Translations under genes and position numbers: made by a program
Part shown: positions 1-7,521 of the stretch, piece after piece
How the letters are laid out: every line of letters starts with the position of its first letter
Position numbering within the stretch: position 1 is the stretch's first letter
Assembly: GCA_028822475.1 (NCBI GenBank)
Contig: JAPKDT010000005.1
Span: forward strand, 1-22,741
Length of the DNA stretch: 22,741 nucleotides
Reading direction: 5' to 3'
Origin: SAR324 cluster bacterium
GTDB lineage: Bacteria; SAR324; NAC60-12
Notes under the pieces: model-generated
The model's input: the letters and a program-made list of their open reading frames with translations, nothing else
What the model was told of the DNA's origin: nothing
Databases searched by the model: none

Positions 1-335
1 GGTCGTAAGGAATCTAAGGATGCTGCAATTTCCTCATTGTCTTTGCGCAGACTTTCAGTAAAAACCTGGCTGATCTTTCCAGCTTCCTGCAGAGTTTTTG
101 CTAAAATCAATTCACTCATCATCGAGGCAGAAGCCTGGCAAATCGAACATCCGCGCACCTGTGTTTTACAGTCGTGAATGGTGCCTTCAGACAAAGTCAA
201 AGTCAACTCCAATTCATCTCCACACAGTGGATTAAAGGCCGTAGCCTTTAAGTCGGGACTTTCCAAACGTCCAGAATTTTTTGGATGCCGCGCATGCTCC
301 AGCAGTATATCTCGATAGATTGAAGGTGTTGTCAT
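1..335 (-). CDS. sufU: SufU-like Fe-S cluster assembly protein (3' end cut by window edge)
   Basis: This gene starts with ATG at 335, one base after the sufS stop, so the two are surely co-translated. The 111 visible residues carry the NifU/IscU-like fold signature of SufU: a cysteine at residue 38 in PLCGDE, then RGCSICQASASMM with C63 and C66. SufU is a zinc-bound sulfur acceptor that takes persulfide from SufS for Fe-S cluster assembly in the cytoplasm. C38 and C63 match the first two zinc-ligand cysteines of the family. The third conserved cysteine should lie beyond base 1 and cannot be seen. C66 sits where many SufU proteins have serine (GCSIS), which is a small oddity. IscU is the main alternative, but the SufS partner and the GCSIxxASAS motif favour SufU. 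Confidence 0.9.
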   Translation of the reverse strand, partial: MTTPSIYRDILLEHARHPKNSGRLESPDLKATAFNPLCGDELELTLTLSEGTIHDCKTQVRGCSICQASASMMSELILAKTLQEAGKISQVFTESLRKDNEEIAASLDSLR

Positions 336-336
336 A

Positions 337-1608
337 TCATACCAAAAAAATATCTCTCGCCTGATCCAATGCAGAAATCAAATGATCAATTTCGGAGGTA
401 TTGTTGTAAAGTCCAAAACTCATCCGGACGCTCGCCGTAATGCCGAAACGTTTATGTAGCACTTGCGTACAGTGATGTCCGGCACGTACCGCGATTCCGC
501 TTTCGTCAAGAACCTGCGCTACGTCATGCGGATGCACATTCCGCAGATTAAAACTCAACACACCACTTCTGCCATCTGTTACCGGAGGTCCGTAAAGTTC
601 AAGATCCTTAAACTCAGCCAATCTTTTTAAGGCATGCGTTGTCAATTCAAGTTCATGCTGCTGAATTTCAGGCATACCGACATCCAAAACATATTCCACT
701 GCTGCCGCCAGTCCGGAAACTTCTGCAACTGGTGGTGTTCCCGCTTCAAATTTTTGCGGAGCATCTGCCCAAGTAGAAGTTTGCCTGTCAACTTGACGTA
801 TCATTCCTCCTCCTCCTTGAAACGGCAGCATTTCTGCGATTCGTTCATTTTTAGCGTAAAGCACACCGATGCCGGTGGGACCGTAAATTTTGTGTCCGGA
901 AAAAGCGAGAAAATCACAATCCCATGCCGAAACATCAATCGGCATACGCGCCACAGCCTGAGCAGCATCTAGCAAAACCGGAACACCATAAGCGTGCGCA
1001 ATTTTAACGATTTCCGCAACCGGATTCACCGTTCCTAAAACATTTGAAACCGCCGTGACCGCAAGCAGCCTGATCTTCCTCTTGAGTTTGGCTGAATCCT
1101 TCAACGTCTCTTCCAACTTTTGCAGATCCAGACGACCGGTTCCAGATTTTCCACTTTCCAGATTGACCGGCCAGTAAAGAAGTTCTGCTCCGGATGTTTG
1201 AGCCGCTAATTGCCACGGCACCAAATTGGAATGGTGTTCCATTTCCGTTACCAAAATCCGGTCACCGGTTTTCAATTTTGGCTGAGCCCACGCTGAAGCA
1301 ACAAGATTGATTGACTCTGTGGTTCCGCGGGTAAAAATTATTTTACCAGTATCTGCCACGCCAATAAATTTTGCGATGCTTTCCCTGCTATCTTCATATA
1401 TTTCCGTTGCCTCTTCTGCAAGAGTGTAAACACCGCGGCTGACATTGCTGTTATGTTTTTCGTAAAAATTCACCAAGGCGTCAATCACGCAGTTTGGTTT
1501 TTGCGTAGTAGACGCATTGTCGAGATAGACCAGAGGATGGCCGTTAATTTTCCTTTTGAGAATCGGGAAATCATCTCGCAGCTTTGCTGTCAACGGAGAA
1601 ACTTGCAT
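337..1608 (-). CDS. sufS: Cysteine desulfurase SufS (group II)
   Basis: A PLP enzyme that takes sulfur from cysteine as a protein persulfide for Fe-S assembly. Visible marks are the N-terminal YLDNASTTQKP, the MEHHSN stretch, LLDAAQAVA, the PLP-binding lysine in FSGHKIYGPTG (K240 from the ATG used here) and the catalytic cysteine in RAGHHCTQ (C380). The short RAGHHC loop is typical of group II (SufS/CsdA) rather than IscS/NifS. The length, about 423 residues, is normal. An in-frame GTG at 1629 would add seven residues. Neither start has a clear ribosome site, and I prefer the ATG because it gives the family's usual distance to the DFPIL motif. SufU follows directly, and this pairing supports the SufS-SufU type of system rather than SufS-SufE. 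Confidence 0.93.
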   Translation of the reverse strand: MQVSPLTAKLRDDFPILKRKINGHPLVYLDNASTTQKPNCVIDALVNFYEKHNSNVSRGVYTLAEEATEIYEDSRESIAKFIGVADTGKIIFTRGTTESINLVASAWAQPKLKTGDRILVTEMEHHSNLVPWQLAAQTSGAELLYWPVNLESGKSGTGRLDLQKLEETLKDSAKLKRKIRLLAVTAVSNVLGTVNPVAEIVKIAHAYGVPVLLDAAQAVARMPIDVSAWDCDFLAFSGHKIYGPTGIGVLYAKNERIAEMLPFQGGGGMIRQVDRQTSTWADAPQKFEAGTPPVAEVSGLAAAVEYVLDVGMPEIQQHELELTTHALKRLAEFKDLELYGPPVTDGRSGVLSFNLRNVHPHDVAQVLDESGIAVRAGHHCTQVLHKRFGITASVRMSFGLYNNTSEIDHLISALDQARDIFLV

Positions 1609-1806
1609 TTGTAAGTTAAAATCTGTCACAGATTTTCAAGGATAGAGCCGGAGAATTTTACATTTGTTAAAGTTGAATCCATTATCGATATACCGGATTG
1701 CAAAGGATTTTTATTAATCTATTTTGTAGAGTTTTTTCCATCAGAAAAACGGTGACTGAAAACAAAGCAACACGTTTTTTATCACCTGGGGCCTCCGGTC
1801 AAAAAT

Positions 1807-2607
1807 TCACCCAGGAAAAACCTGTTTCAATTCCATCATCGACTTTCCGGAACCTCCGCGGCGGATGGAAACCATTTCACCAACGATACTCAAAGCAATT
1901 TCCTCTGGAGTCGTTCCGGAAAAGTCTAAACCTGCCGGTGAATGTACACGTTTCAACTCTTCGGGAGCTACGCCTTCATCGAGCAAATATTCAAAGACCA
2001 GTTTCGCACGCTTAGTGCTGGCCACCAAACCGATGTACGGACCTTGTCCCTCTAAGGCTTTTTTGATGGAGTGCTGATCGCCTTTGTGCTGAGTAACGAC
2101 AACCACATAAGTAAACGGACCAACCTGCATTTGACTGAAATCGAGATCCGATGTGATCAAGCTTTCGGCCGTCGGAAACGCTTCACGTGTAGCAGCGGAA
2201 TCATTGACCGTGATAGAAAAATGTACCGTGTGAGCAAGTTGTGCCAAAACTTCTGCAATGCGCCCGTGTCCGACAATCATCAATTCCGGACGAGGCATAT
2301 AAGGTTCCACATAAACCTCCATCGTACCACCGCAAGGCATGCCGACTCCTAATATTTCATCATCAAGATCAAGCGGTACAATCTGGGTTTGTCCGTCCCG
2401 CAGACTCTCCAGCGCCGCTTCCCGCACGGCTTCCTCTGCACAACCACCGCCGACCCAGCCGAACAAGGTTGCACCATTCGCGTCAATGATTGATTTTGCT
2501 CCAGTTTTTGCGGATACAGAACCGGTTATTTTGATCACCGTCGCTACTGCAAACGGAACTTCAGCTGCATTCAACTCTGCTAATTTTTCAAAGTATTCGT
2601 TAGACAT
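1807..2607 (-). CDS. xdhC: XdhC/CoxI-family molybdenum hydroxylase maturation protein
   Basis: 266 residues, normal for the XdhC/CoxI family. These proteins bind molybdopterin cofactor and help insert it, in the sulfurated form, into xanthine dehydrogenase or CO dehydrogenase type enzymes. The N-terminal domain has the family marks TGSVSAKTGAKS (about 28-39), GWVGGGCAE (50-58) and GMPCGGTMEVYVEP (89-102). The C-terminal half is a Rossmann-like domain starting at LMIVGHGRIAEVL (about 109-121). The ATG start lies 20 bases after the end of the MocA-like gene, and the two belong to the same step of cofactor maturation. No molybdenum hydroxylase structural subunit is in the window, so the client enzyme is unknown. 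Confidence 0.88.
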   Translation of the reverse strand: MSNEYFEKLAELNAAEVPFAVATVIKITGSVSAKTGAKSIIDANGATLFGWVGGGCAEEAVREAALESLRDGQTQIVPLDLDDEILGVGMPCGGTMEVYVEPYMPRPELMIVGHGRIAEVLAQLAHTVHFSITVNDSAATREAFPTAESLITSDLDFSQMQVGPFTYVVVVTQHKGDQHSIKKALEGQGPYIGLVASTKRAKLVFEYLLDEGVAPEELKRVHSPAGLDFSGTTPEEIALSIVGEMVSIRRGGSGKSMMELKQVFPG

Positions 2608-2627
2608 GTTATTTGCAAATTATTTAT

Positions 2628-3215
2628 TTAGGTAACAAGCTTATAATCTTCCGGAGTATCAATATCTCTTAAAAGATTATCATTCTCCATGCTGACTTCC
2701 CTTACAGATTGGGGATATTTGCTTACAATCCCCTTGCAGCCTTCTCCATTGTGAGCTAATAATTTATCTCTGAATTCTGCTGAAAACAATACCGGATTAC
2801 CGCGCTGTCCTTGAAAAACAGGCACAATAATCAGTGAACTTTCTGTACGCCGGAAATCAGTAAATGCTTGAATTAAACAGTTGAAGTCAGAGGTTTCAGC
2901 GAAAGGCAGATCTGCGAGGCAAATCATCAAGCCCACACTTTCCATAGACGCAGCATTTACGCCGGACTGAATTGAAGTGGTCATGCCTTTTTCGTAGCAG
3001 GTATTTTTTACAAATCGCAGAGCTTGATCCTGCAAAACTGCTTTTATTTTTTCTGCTTCGTGACCAAGAACAACCAGTACAGCATCTGCTGCTGAGGCAC
3101 AGACAGATTTAACAAATTTTCGGATAAGCACTTCTGAGCCAATCTGCAGCAGAAGTTTGTTTTGCGTTCCCATTCTCCGTGACTCACCGGCAGCCAGGAT
3201 GACGGCGGAAATCAT
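2628..3215 (-). CDS. mocA: MocA-like molybdenum cofactor nucleotidyltransferase
   Basis: A small nucleotidyltransferase of about 195 residues in the MobA/MocA family. The N-terminal nucleotide-binding signature is ISAVILAAGESRRMG, followed by the conserved lysine in NKLLL. The metal-binding aspartate is probably in ICLADLPF, and QRGNPVLF is typical of MocA-like proteins. The family transfers CMP (MocA) or GMP (MobA) to molybdopterin. Next to xdhC and coxG, the MocA role is more likely: making the cytosine dinucleotide form used by xanthine/CO dehydrogenase enzymes. A TTG at 3224 could add three residues; I use the ATG because no ribosome site favours the TTG. Confidence in the family is high, and in the exact nucleotide moderate. 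Confidence 0.82.
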   Translation of the reverse strand: MISAVILAAGESRRMGTQNKLLLQIGSEVLIRKFVKSVCASAADAVLVVLGHEAEKIKAVLQDQALRFVKNTCYEKGMTTSIQSGVNAASMESVGLMICLADLPFAETSDFNCLIQAFTDFRRTESSLIIVPVFQGQRGNPVLFSAEFRDKLLAHNGEGCKGIVSKYPQSVREVSMENDNLLRDIDTPEDYKLVT

Positions 3216-3249
3216 TGGTAGCAAATGCTAAAATAACGCTGGCAGTTTT

Positions 3250-3828
3250 TCATTCCAGCTCTACTTTTTTGACGAGTTTCTTTTTAAGCTCAGACATAAT
3301 AACTGAACCAATAAGTGAGGCGGCTTTTACCGGTTCTGCTTCCGGCGAATTCGGACCTGTGGCTGCTTCTCCATTTTCCTGTGCCAGCAAGTTGCAAAAG
3401 TTTTGAATGAATTGCTCAAAGAGTTTATTATTAACCGCTTCTATCATCCGGGCACCAAACTGAGCAATCCGGCCTGTGATGGAGACAGACATAATACACG
3501 TGACTTCTGTACGTTCCTCAAGTGCTTTGAGACTGAGCGACATTATCATGGTTGCTCCACCTTTGCCACTGATGTCTGCTCCCTTTCCCTCCATCGCCAT
3601 TTCGTAAGTGGAACTGTCCCGCTGAGTGAATTCGACTTTGCCGTTAAATTTTGCTGTCACCGGACCTATTTTAAGGGTGACTTTACCTTTGAAATGATCT
3701 TCGTCAAGAACCTCTGTAAGTTGTGCTCCTGGAACACAAACCACTACTTGTTGCGGATCGTTCAAAACAGACCAGACCGAATCAATGTCTGCACCGACTT
3801 GAAAAGTTTTGGTTGAGCTAACTTCCAT
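3250..3828 (-). CDS. coxG: CoxG-like SRPBCC protein (carbon monoxide dehydrogenase subunit G family)
   Basis: 192 residues. Residues 1 to about 150 match the SRPBCC/CoxG fold: FQVGADIDSVWSVLNDP at the start, VVCVPGAQLTEV, then FKGKVTLKIGPVTAKFNGKV. The C-terminal 40 residues are Ala/Glu-rich and end in a hydrophobic then lysine-rich helix (AASLIGSVIMSELKKKLVKK) that could associate with the membrane. In Oligotropha, CoxG helps recruit CO dehydrogenase to the membrane; homologues occur with many molybdenum hydroxylases, where the role is less clear. The gene starts two bases after the upp stop (TAAAAATG), so it is probably translationally coupled to upp. No coxLMS genes are present, so CO oxidation should not be assumed. 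Confidence 0.82.
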   Translation of the reverse strand: MEVSSTKTFQVGADIDSVWSVLNDPQQVVVCVPGAQLTEVLDEDHFKGKVTLKIGPVTAKFNGKVEFTQRDSSTYEMAMEGKGADISGKGGATMIMSLSLKALEERTEVTCIMSVSITGRIAQFGARMIEAVNNKLFEQFIQNFCNLLAQENGEAATGPNSPEAEPVKAASLIGSVIMSELKKKLVKKVELE

Positions 3829-3830
3829 TT

Positions 3831-4463
3831 TTATTTTGTTCCAAAAATACGATCACCGGCATCTCCCAAACCTGGTAAAATGTAGGCATGTTCATTCAGT
3901 TTTTCATCAACTGCCGCAGTGTAAATAGGCACATCTGGATGTGCCTTGCTGAAATATTCAATCCCTTCCGGCGCAGAAAGCAGACTGACAAAGCGAATAT
4001 TTTCAGCACCGTTTTCCTTTAATCTCGTCACCGCAGCGGCTGAAGAATGTCCCGTGGCCAGCATCGGATCCAGTGCCAGCACAAGACGCTGATTGATTAA
4101 ATCCGGCAGTTTCATGTAATATTCAACCGCGACCAGAGTTTCCGGATCACGGTAAAGACCGATGTGTCCAACTCGCGCTGACGGGACAAGATCCATAAAA
4201 CCATCCAGCAAACCATTGCCTGCTCTTAAAATAGAAACCAGACAGAGCTTTTTTCCTTCCAGAAAAGGAGCATCCATTTTCATTAATGGAGTCTCTATTT
4301 CTTGATAAATCAGCGGTAAATCTTTGGTAACTTCATATGCGAGCAAGGTGCCGACCTCACGTATCAAAGTCCGAAAATTATGAGTGGAGGTACTTTTTTT
4401 ACGCATCAACGAAAGCTTATGTTGCACCAGCGGGTGGTCAATAACATGTAAATTTTCGTGCAT
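3831..4463 (-). CDS. upp: Uracil phosphoribosyltransferase
   Basis: Salvages uracil to UMP using PRPP in the cytoplasm. The 210 residues are the usual length. Visible marks are HPLVQHKLSLMR near the N-terminus, SILRAGNGLLDG (about 78-88), the PRPP loop LDPMLATGHSS (131-141) and the C-terminal uracil-binding stretch YILPGLGDAGDRIFGT. The ATG is preceded by a good ribosome site, AAGGAGA, seven bases or so upstream. The gene lies 106 bases after the thyX-like gene and runs straight into coxG. Pyrimidine salvage beside Mo-hydroxylase maturation genes hints at nucleobase use, but this is inference. Confidence 0.96.
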   Translation of the reverse strand: MHENLHVIDHPLVQHKLSLMRKKSTSTHNFRTLIREVGTLLAYEVTKDLPLIYQEIETPLMKMDAPFLEGKKLCLVSILRAGNGLLDGFMDLVPSARVGHIGLYRDPETLVAVEYYMKLPDLINQRLVLALDPMLATGHSSAAAVTRLKENGAENIRFVSLLSAPEGIEYFSKAHPDVPIYTAAVDEKLNEHAYILPGLGDAGDRIFGTK

Positions 4464-4569
4464 CAGAGTCTCCTTTTAAATTGATTAAATGTTTAGTGTT
4501 GAAGATCCGTTACAGTACACCCCCAAAATGAGAACAGCAAACTGTAAACCGTCAACGGGTTGGATTTGC

Positions 4570-6207
4570 TCAAACCTGTTTATCTTCCTGACGTTGTTCC
4601 GCGCTCAAACGCCCAAGCGAATATTCATTTAAATCAACAAATTTCATATATTTCGCCAATAACGGTTGAGCCGCTTCTACTTTCCTGAACATTTCCTGGG
4701 CAATCCTTCGGTAACCGGTATGACCCTGCGGAGTACTGCGAATTTCCGTCAGCCAAATCAGCGCCCGCAAATTAATATGAACGTACCAGCGAATGTTGTA
4801 GCTCATTGGTACCACATATTGTGCTTCATGCGGAAAATCTTTTGCGATCGTTTCAAACGCATCTGCGGCGCGGGACATTGTCTGGTGATACTCTGGACCT
4901 AAACCGGCATCTTCTATTTCATCCGGAGTATCATAACCATAACGTGTTGTTAGCGGTTGACGTTCCTGAGTGAGCATCCGGTGACGTTGTAAATCGCGAT
5001 ACATGCCATAATCACCTAAAATATCAAAAGTATAAAATGCCATTTCCAATCCGCGCTCCGGTTTATGTCGCCTGTGGCCTCTTAAATCAATAGTCTGTTT
5101 GAGCAGTCTTGTTTTTGCTGTTTCCGGCATTGATCTGACACTTTCCCGTATTTGCTGCAATGTCAATCCGGAGTGAGTGTATAGTAATGCTGCGAGCAGT
5201 TTGGTTTCTGCTTCCTGATCATAATCTATCAAACGCACAGATTCTGCAGATTCTGCTGTTAACTCTCCTAAGTGAGTCGAAGCGAAATTTCGAAGGAGTT
5301 CTTGCTGTGCCTTAGCGAAATTTCGATAATCCTGAAAATACCGATGTTCCTCGCCAGCACGCCGTACAAACGAAGGGATAACTTTTGAAAGTTCTTCGTA
5401 CGAAAATTGAGCAATTTGATTCAACTCACCAAACGGTTCCGATCTCAATTTTGTAATCAGAGTTTCAAAAAATCGACCGTTTCCAAAAACACCCATGTTT
5501 GTCAGTGTTGAAGCAGGTAAGAGTCCGCGGATAATGTCATAAGCACGTGCAACCACAGAACGTTCGTAAGCAGCCTGGCTTATTTGCGGATCACGAGGCA
5601 TTACCTTTCGGACATGTGCACGTATTGGTTCAGTGAAACGGACATAGGTTTCAAACAAATTCCGGCAAGTCTCCAGATACAAATCCCTGTGCTCAGAATT
5701 CAACAAAGTCGGCTCCTGATAAAAGCGGAATTCCTCATTTCCTGAAGTTGTCTTTATTTTATCCGCAAAACTGACGTAACGAGTAGATTTTTCTAAAGGA
5801 GAACCGCCGATGCGTGAATCCTGGACGGTTTTGGTAGCAAGTATAGAAATGTTTTCCAGTGCCAAGTGCGCACCGCCCAGTTCACCAATTGAATCATCTC
5901 CATATCCATCCAAAATTCTGTCATAAAAATTATGTGCAGATTCGATGGCCAGTTTAGATTTTTCAGCGGAATCAGGATTTTCTGCTCCAGCTTGAATTTC
6001 AGAGAATTTGGATTCTTTCTCCTGAATAAAATCTCTGAGCAGTAATGAACGGAGTCCGAGAGTTGAGCGGGAATAACGGGAAAAAAGAGCCCCCTTGATC
6101 ACTTCCGGAAGATTGGTGAGGGCAAAAATGGAACGGTCTGTGTTGCTAACATAAGAAGAAAGTATTTTCTTTTCTTCAGTCGTGAAAACTTCGTTAGAGG
6201 AATCCAT
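4570..6207 (-). CDS. Double-length ThyX-like protein (flavin-dependent thymidylate synthase fold, tandem halves)
   Basis: 545 residues, about twice a normal ThyX (roughly 210-270). Both halves resemble ThyX. The N-terminal half has a helical EhGGAHLALENIS-like stretch, then QDSRIGGSPLEKSTRY (129-144), where the RHR of the ThyX signature is missing but the ExSxRY end is kept. It then has LLPASTLTNMGVFGNGR (229-245), matching the ThyX LPxxxxT and N-x-R region. The C-terminal half has FDILGDYGMYRDLQRHR (394-410) with intact RHR, then MLTQERQPLTTRY, and a diverged end (VPMSYNIRWYVHINLRAL, then the LTEIRSTPQGH region). Each half therefore keeps different signature residues. ThyX makes dTMP from dUMP with FAD and folate, and its active site is shared between subunits. 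Whether this protein does so cannot be told from sequence. It starts eight bases after nuoI. Confidence 0.78.
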   Translation of the reverse strand: MDSSNEVFTTEEKKILSSYVSNTDRSIFALTNLPEVIKGALFSRYSRSTLGLRSLLLRDFIQEKESKFSEIQAGAENPDSAEKSKLAIESAHNFYDRILDGYGDDSIGELGGAHLALENISILATKTVQDSRIGGSPLEKSTRYVSFADKIKTTSGNEEFRFYQEPTLLNSEHRDLYLETCRNLFETYVRFTEPIRAHVRKVMPRDPQISQAAYERSVVARAYDIIRGLLPASTLTNMGVFGNGRFFETLITKLRSEPFGELNQIAQFSYEELSKVIPSFVRRAGEEHRYFQDYRNFAKAQQELLRNFASTHLGELTAESAESVRLIDYDQEAETKLLAALLYTHSGLTLQQIRESVRSMPETAKTRLLKQTIDLRGHRRHKPERGLEMAFYTFDILGDYGMYRDLQRHRMLTQERQPLTTRYGYDTPDEIEDAGLGPEYHQTMSRAADAFETIAKDFPHEAQYVVPMSYNIRWYVHINLRALIWLTEIRSTPQGHTGYRRIAQEMFRKVEAAQPLLAKYMKFVDLNEYSLGRLSAEQRQEDKQV

Positions 6208-6215
6208 GAAATATT

Positions 6216-6800
6216 TTAGCTCGCCGGCACCCCTTGAGAGTTGGGTAAGGCTTCCTGCTGATTGGAGGGAGACGGGAGGTCATAATCTTCATACTTGGGA
6301 TTAGAGTGAGCTTTTGGATCATAATTGTCTCTAAGCAAATCTCTTGTAAAATCAAATGTTTGACGTGAAGTATAAGCCATTGAAATAACTCCTGTATCCA
6401 TTCGAATTGCGTCTTTGGGACATGCTTCAACGCAGAGACCACAGAAGACACAGCGCAGTTCATCAATATTAAAAACGACAGGATATTTCTCAACTGAAAG
6501 GTCAGGATGTTCACCGGCTTCTATGTGAATGCATTTTGACGGACAAACTGTTTCACACATGTAGCAGGCAACACAACTTAGAAAACCGTTTTCACGCCGA
6601 GTCAGACGGTGACGTCCACGCCAACGTGCAGAAACATGACGCTTTTCTTCCGGATAATTGATAGTCACCACATCTCTTGAACCAAAAAGATTGCGCCAAA
6701 AATGCTTAACTGTGAGTCGAAAACCTACATAAAGCGCGGGAAAGTATAATGCTTCCCTTACTCCGTCGAGCCTGTTAACCTGTTTTACCTTTAATTCCAT
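6216..6800 (-). CDS. nuoI: NADH-quinone oxidoreductase subunit I
   Basis: Peripheral-arm subunit of complex I carrying clusters N6a and N6b on the way to N2 in NuoB. Two classical 2x[4Fe-4S] motifs are visible, CVACYMCETVCP (C76, C79, C82, C86) and CVFCGLCVEACP (C117, C120, C123, C127). The N-terminal YFPALYVGFRLTVKHF is the amphipathic helix typical of NuoI. I use the ATG at 6800 because a GGAGGG ribosome site lies just before it; a TTG at 6818 lies upstream of that site. The C-terminus carries a polar tail of about 40 residues (PKYEDYDLPSPSNQQ region). It follows pdxH, not nuoH, although nuoH-nuoI adjacency is usual. Confidence 0.96.
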   Translation of the reverse strand: MELKVKQVNRLDGVREALYFPALYVGFRLTVKHFWRNLFGSRDVVTINYPEEKRHVSARWRGRHRLTRRENGFLSCVACYMCETVCPSKCIHIEAGEHPDLSVEKYPVVFNIDELRCVFCGLCVEACPKDAIRMDTGVISMAYTSRQTFDFTRDLLRDNYDPKAHSNPKYEDYDLPSPSNQQEALPNSQGVPAS

Positions 6801-6854
6801 GAACCCTCCAATAAACAATATTTTTTCATTTTCAAAATTATAAACAGTATGTTT

Positions 6855-7487
6855 TTATGGAGCAAGACGATCAATGCTCCATTCTTCAGCCGTTTTGGTA
6901 TACAAAAAACGGTCGTGCAGTCGGTTGGGACAACCTTGCCAAAATTCAAAATTATCTGGTTTAATCCTGTAACCTCCCCAAAAATCGGGTAGTGGTATTT
7001 TACCTTTTGCAAATTTACGCTTAATTTCATCTAGCTTCATTTCCAATATTTTTCTTGAAGTCAAGACAGAGCTCTGATCTGAAACCCATGCTCCAAGTTG
7101 ACTTCCACGAGGGCGGCTCAAGAAATATTTCAGGGACTCACTTGTCTCAATTTTTTCCGCTACTCCGTTTATGCTTACCTGACGTTCCATTGCTACCCAA
7201 TTAAAAAGCATTGCCACATTTGGATTTTCCTCAATCTGAGTTGCTTTCCTACTTTTATAATTGGTAAAAAAAACAAATCCATTTTCATCAAACAGCTTCA
7301 ACAGAACAGTTCTCAACGTTGGAGCACCAGACTTTCCAACAGTTGCCAGACTCATGGAATTCGGAATAGGTTCCGCGGTGTTTGCTTCCTCAAACCATGC
7401 TTCAAACTGCAAGAACGGATCAGAATTTAACTGCTCTTTGGTCAGGCCGCCACTCTCATAACCCTGACGCATAAATGATAAGTCCAT
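6855..7487 (-). CDS. pdxH: Pyridoxamine 5'-phosphate oxidase
   Basis: FMN enzyme that oxidises pyridoxine or pyridoxamine 5'-phosphate to PLP in the cytoplasm. 210 residues, normal length. Recognisable parts are SLATVGKSGAPTLRTVLLK and FFTNYKSRKATQI (FMN/substrate region), MERQVSINGVAEKI, then SRPRGSQLGAWVSDQSS. The C-terminal dimerisation and substrate region includes FWGGYRI, FEFWQGCPNRLHDR and WSIDRLAP. The ATG has an AAGAG ribosome site six bases upstream. The gene sits between nuoH and nuoI, 34 and 54 bases from its neighbours. It has no known part in complex I. The PLP it makes is used by SufS further down the same strand, but a functional link is only inference. Confidence 0.95.
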   Translation of the reverse strand: MDLSFMRQGYESGGLTKEQLNSDPFLQFEAWFEEANTAEPIPNSMSLATVGKSGAPTLRTVLLKLFDENGFVFFTNYKSRKATQIEENPNVAMLFNWVAMERQVSINGVAEKIETSESLKYFLSRPRGSQLGAWVSDQSSVLTSRKILEMKLDEIKRKFAKGKIPLPDFWGGYRIKPDNFEFWQGCPNRLHDRFLYTKTAEEWSIDRLAP

Positions 7488-7521
7488 TAATTACTCTTAA
7501 AACTTTTTATTACTGTATGGT

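Noticed and set aside
634..972. Plus-strand open frame of 112 codons opposite sufS
   Set aside because: Lies wholly inside the well-supported sufS gene on the other strand and has no protein-like features.
1785..1815. Inverted repeat CCTGGG/CCCAGG around the xdhC stop as a terminator
   Set aside because: The stem is only six or seven bases, the loop is long, and no T run follows on the minus strand.
1698..2015. Plus-strand open frame of 105 codons opposite the xdhC end
   Set aside because: Mostly antisense to xdhC, with no recognisable domain or ribosome site.
3250..3828. Reading CoxG as proof of carbon monoxide oxidation
   Set aside because: CoxG-like proteins accompany several molybdenum hydroxylases, and no CO dehydrogenase subunit is present.
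4464..4569. Possible terminator or promoter in the thyX-upp gap
   Set aside because: Only tiny stems and poor hexamer matches; the clear feature is the upp ribosome site.
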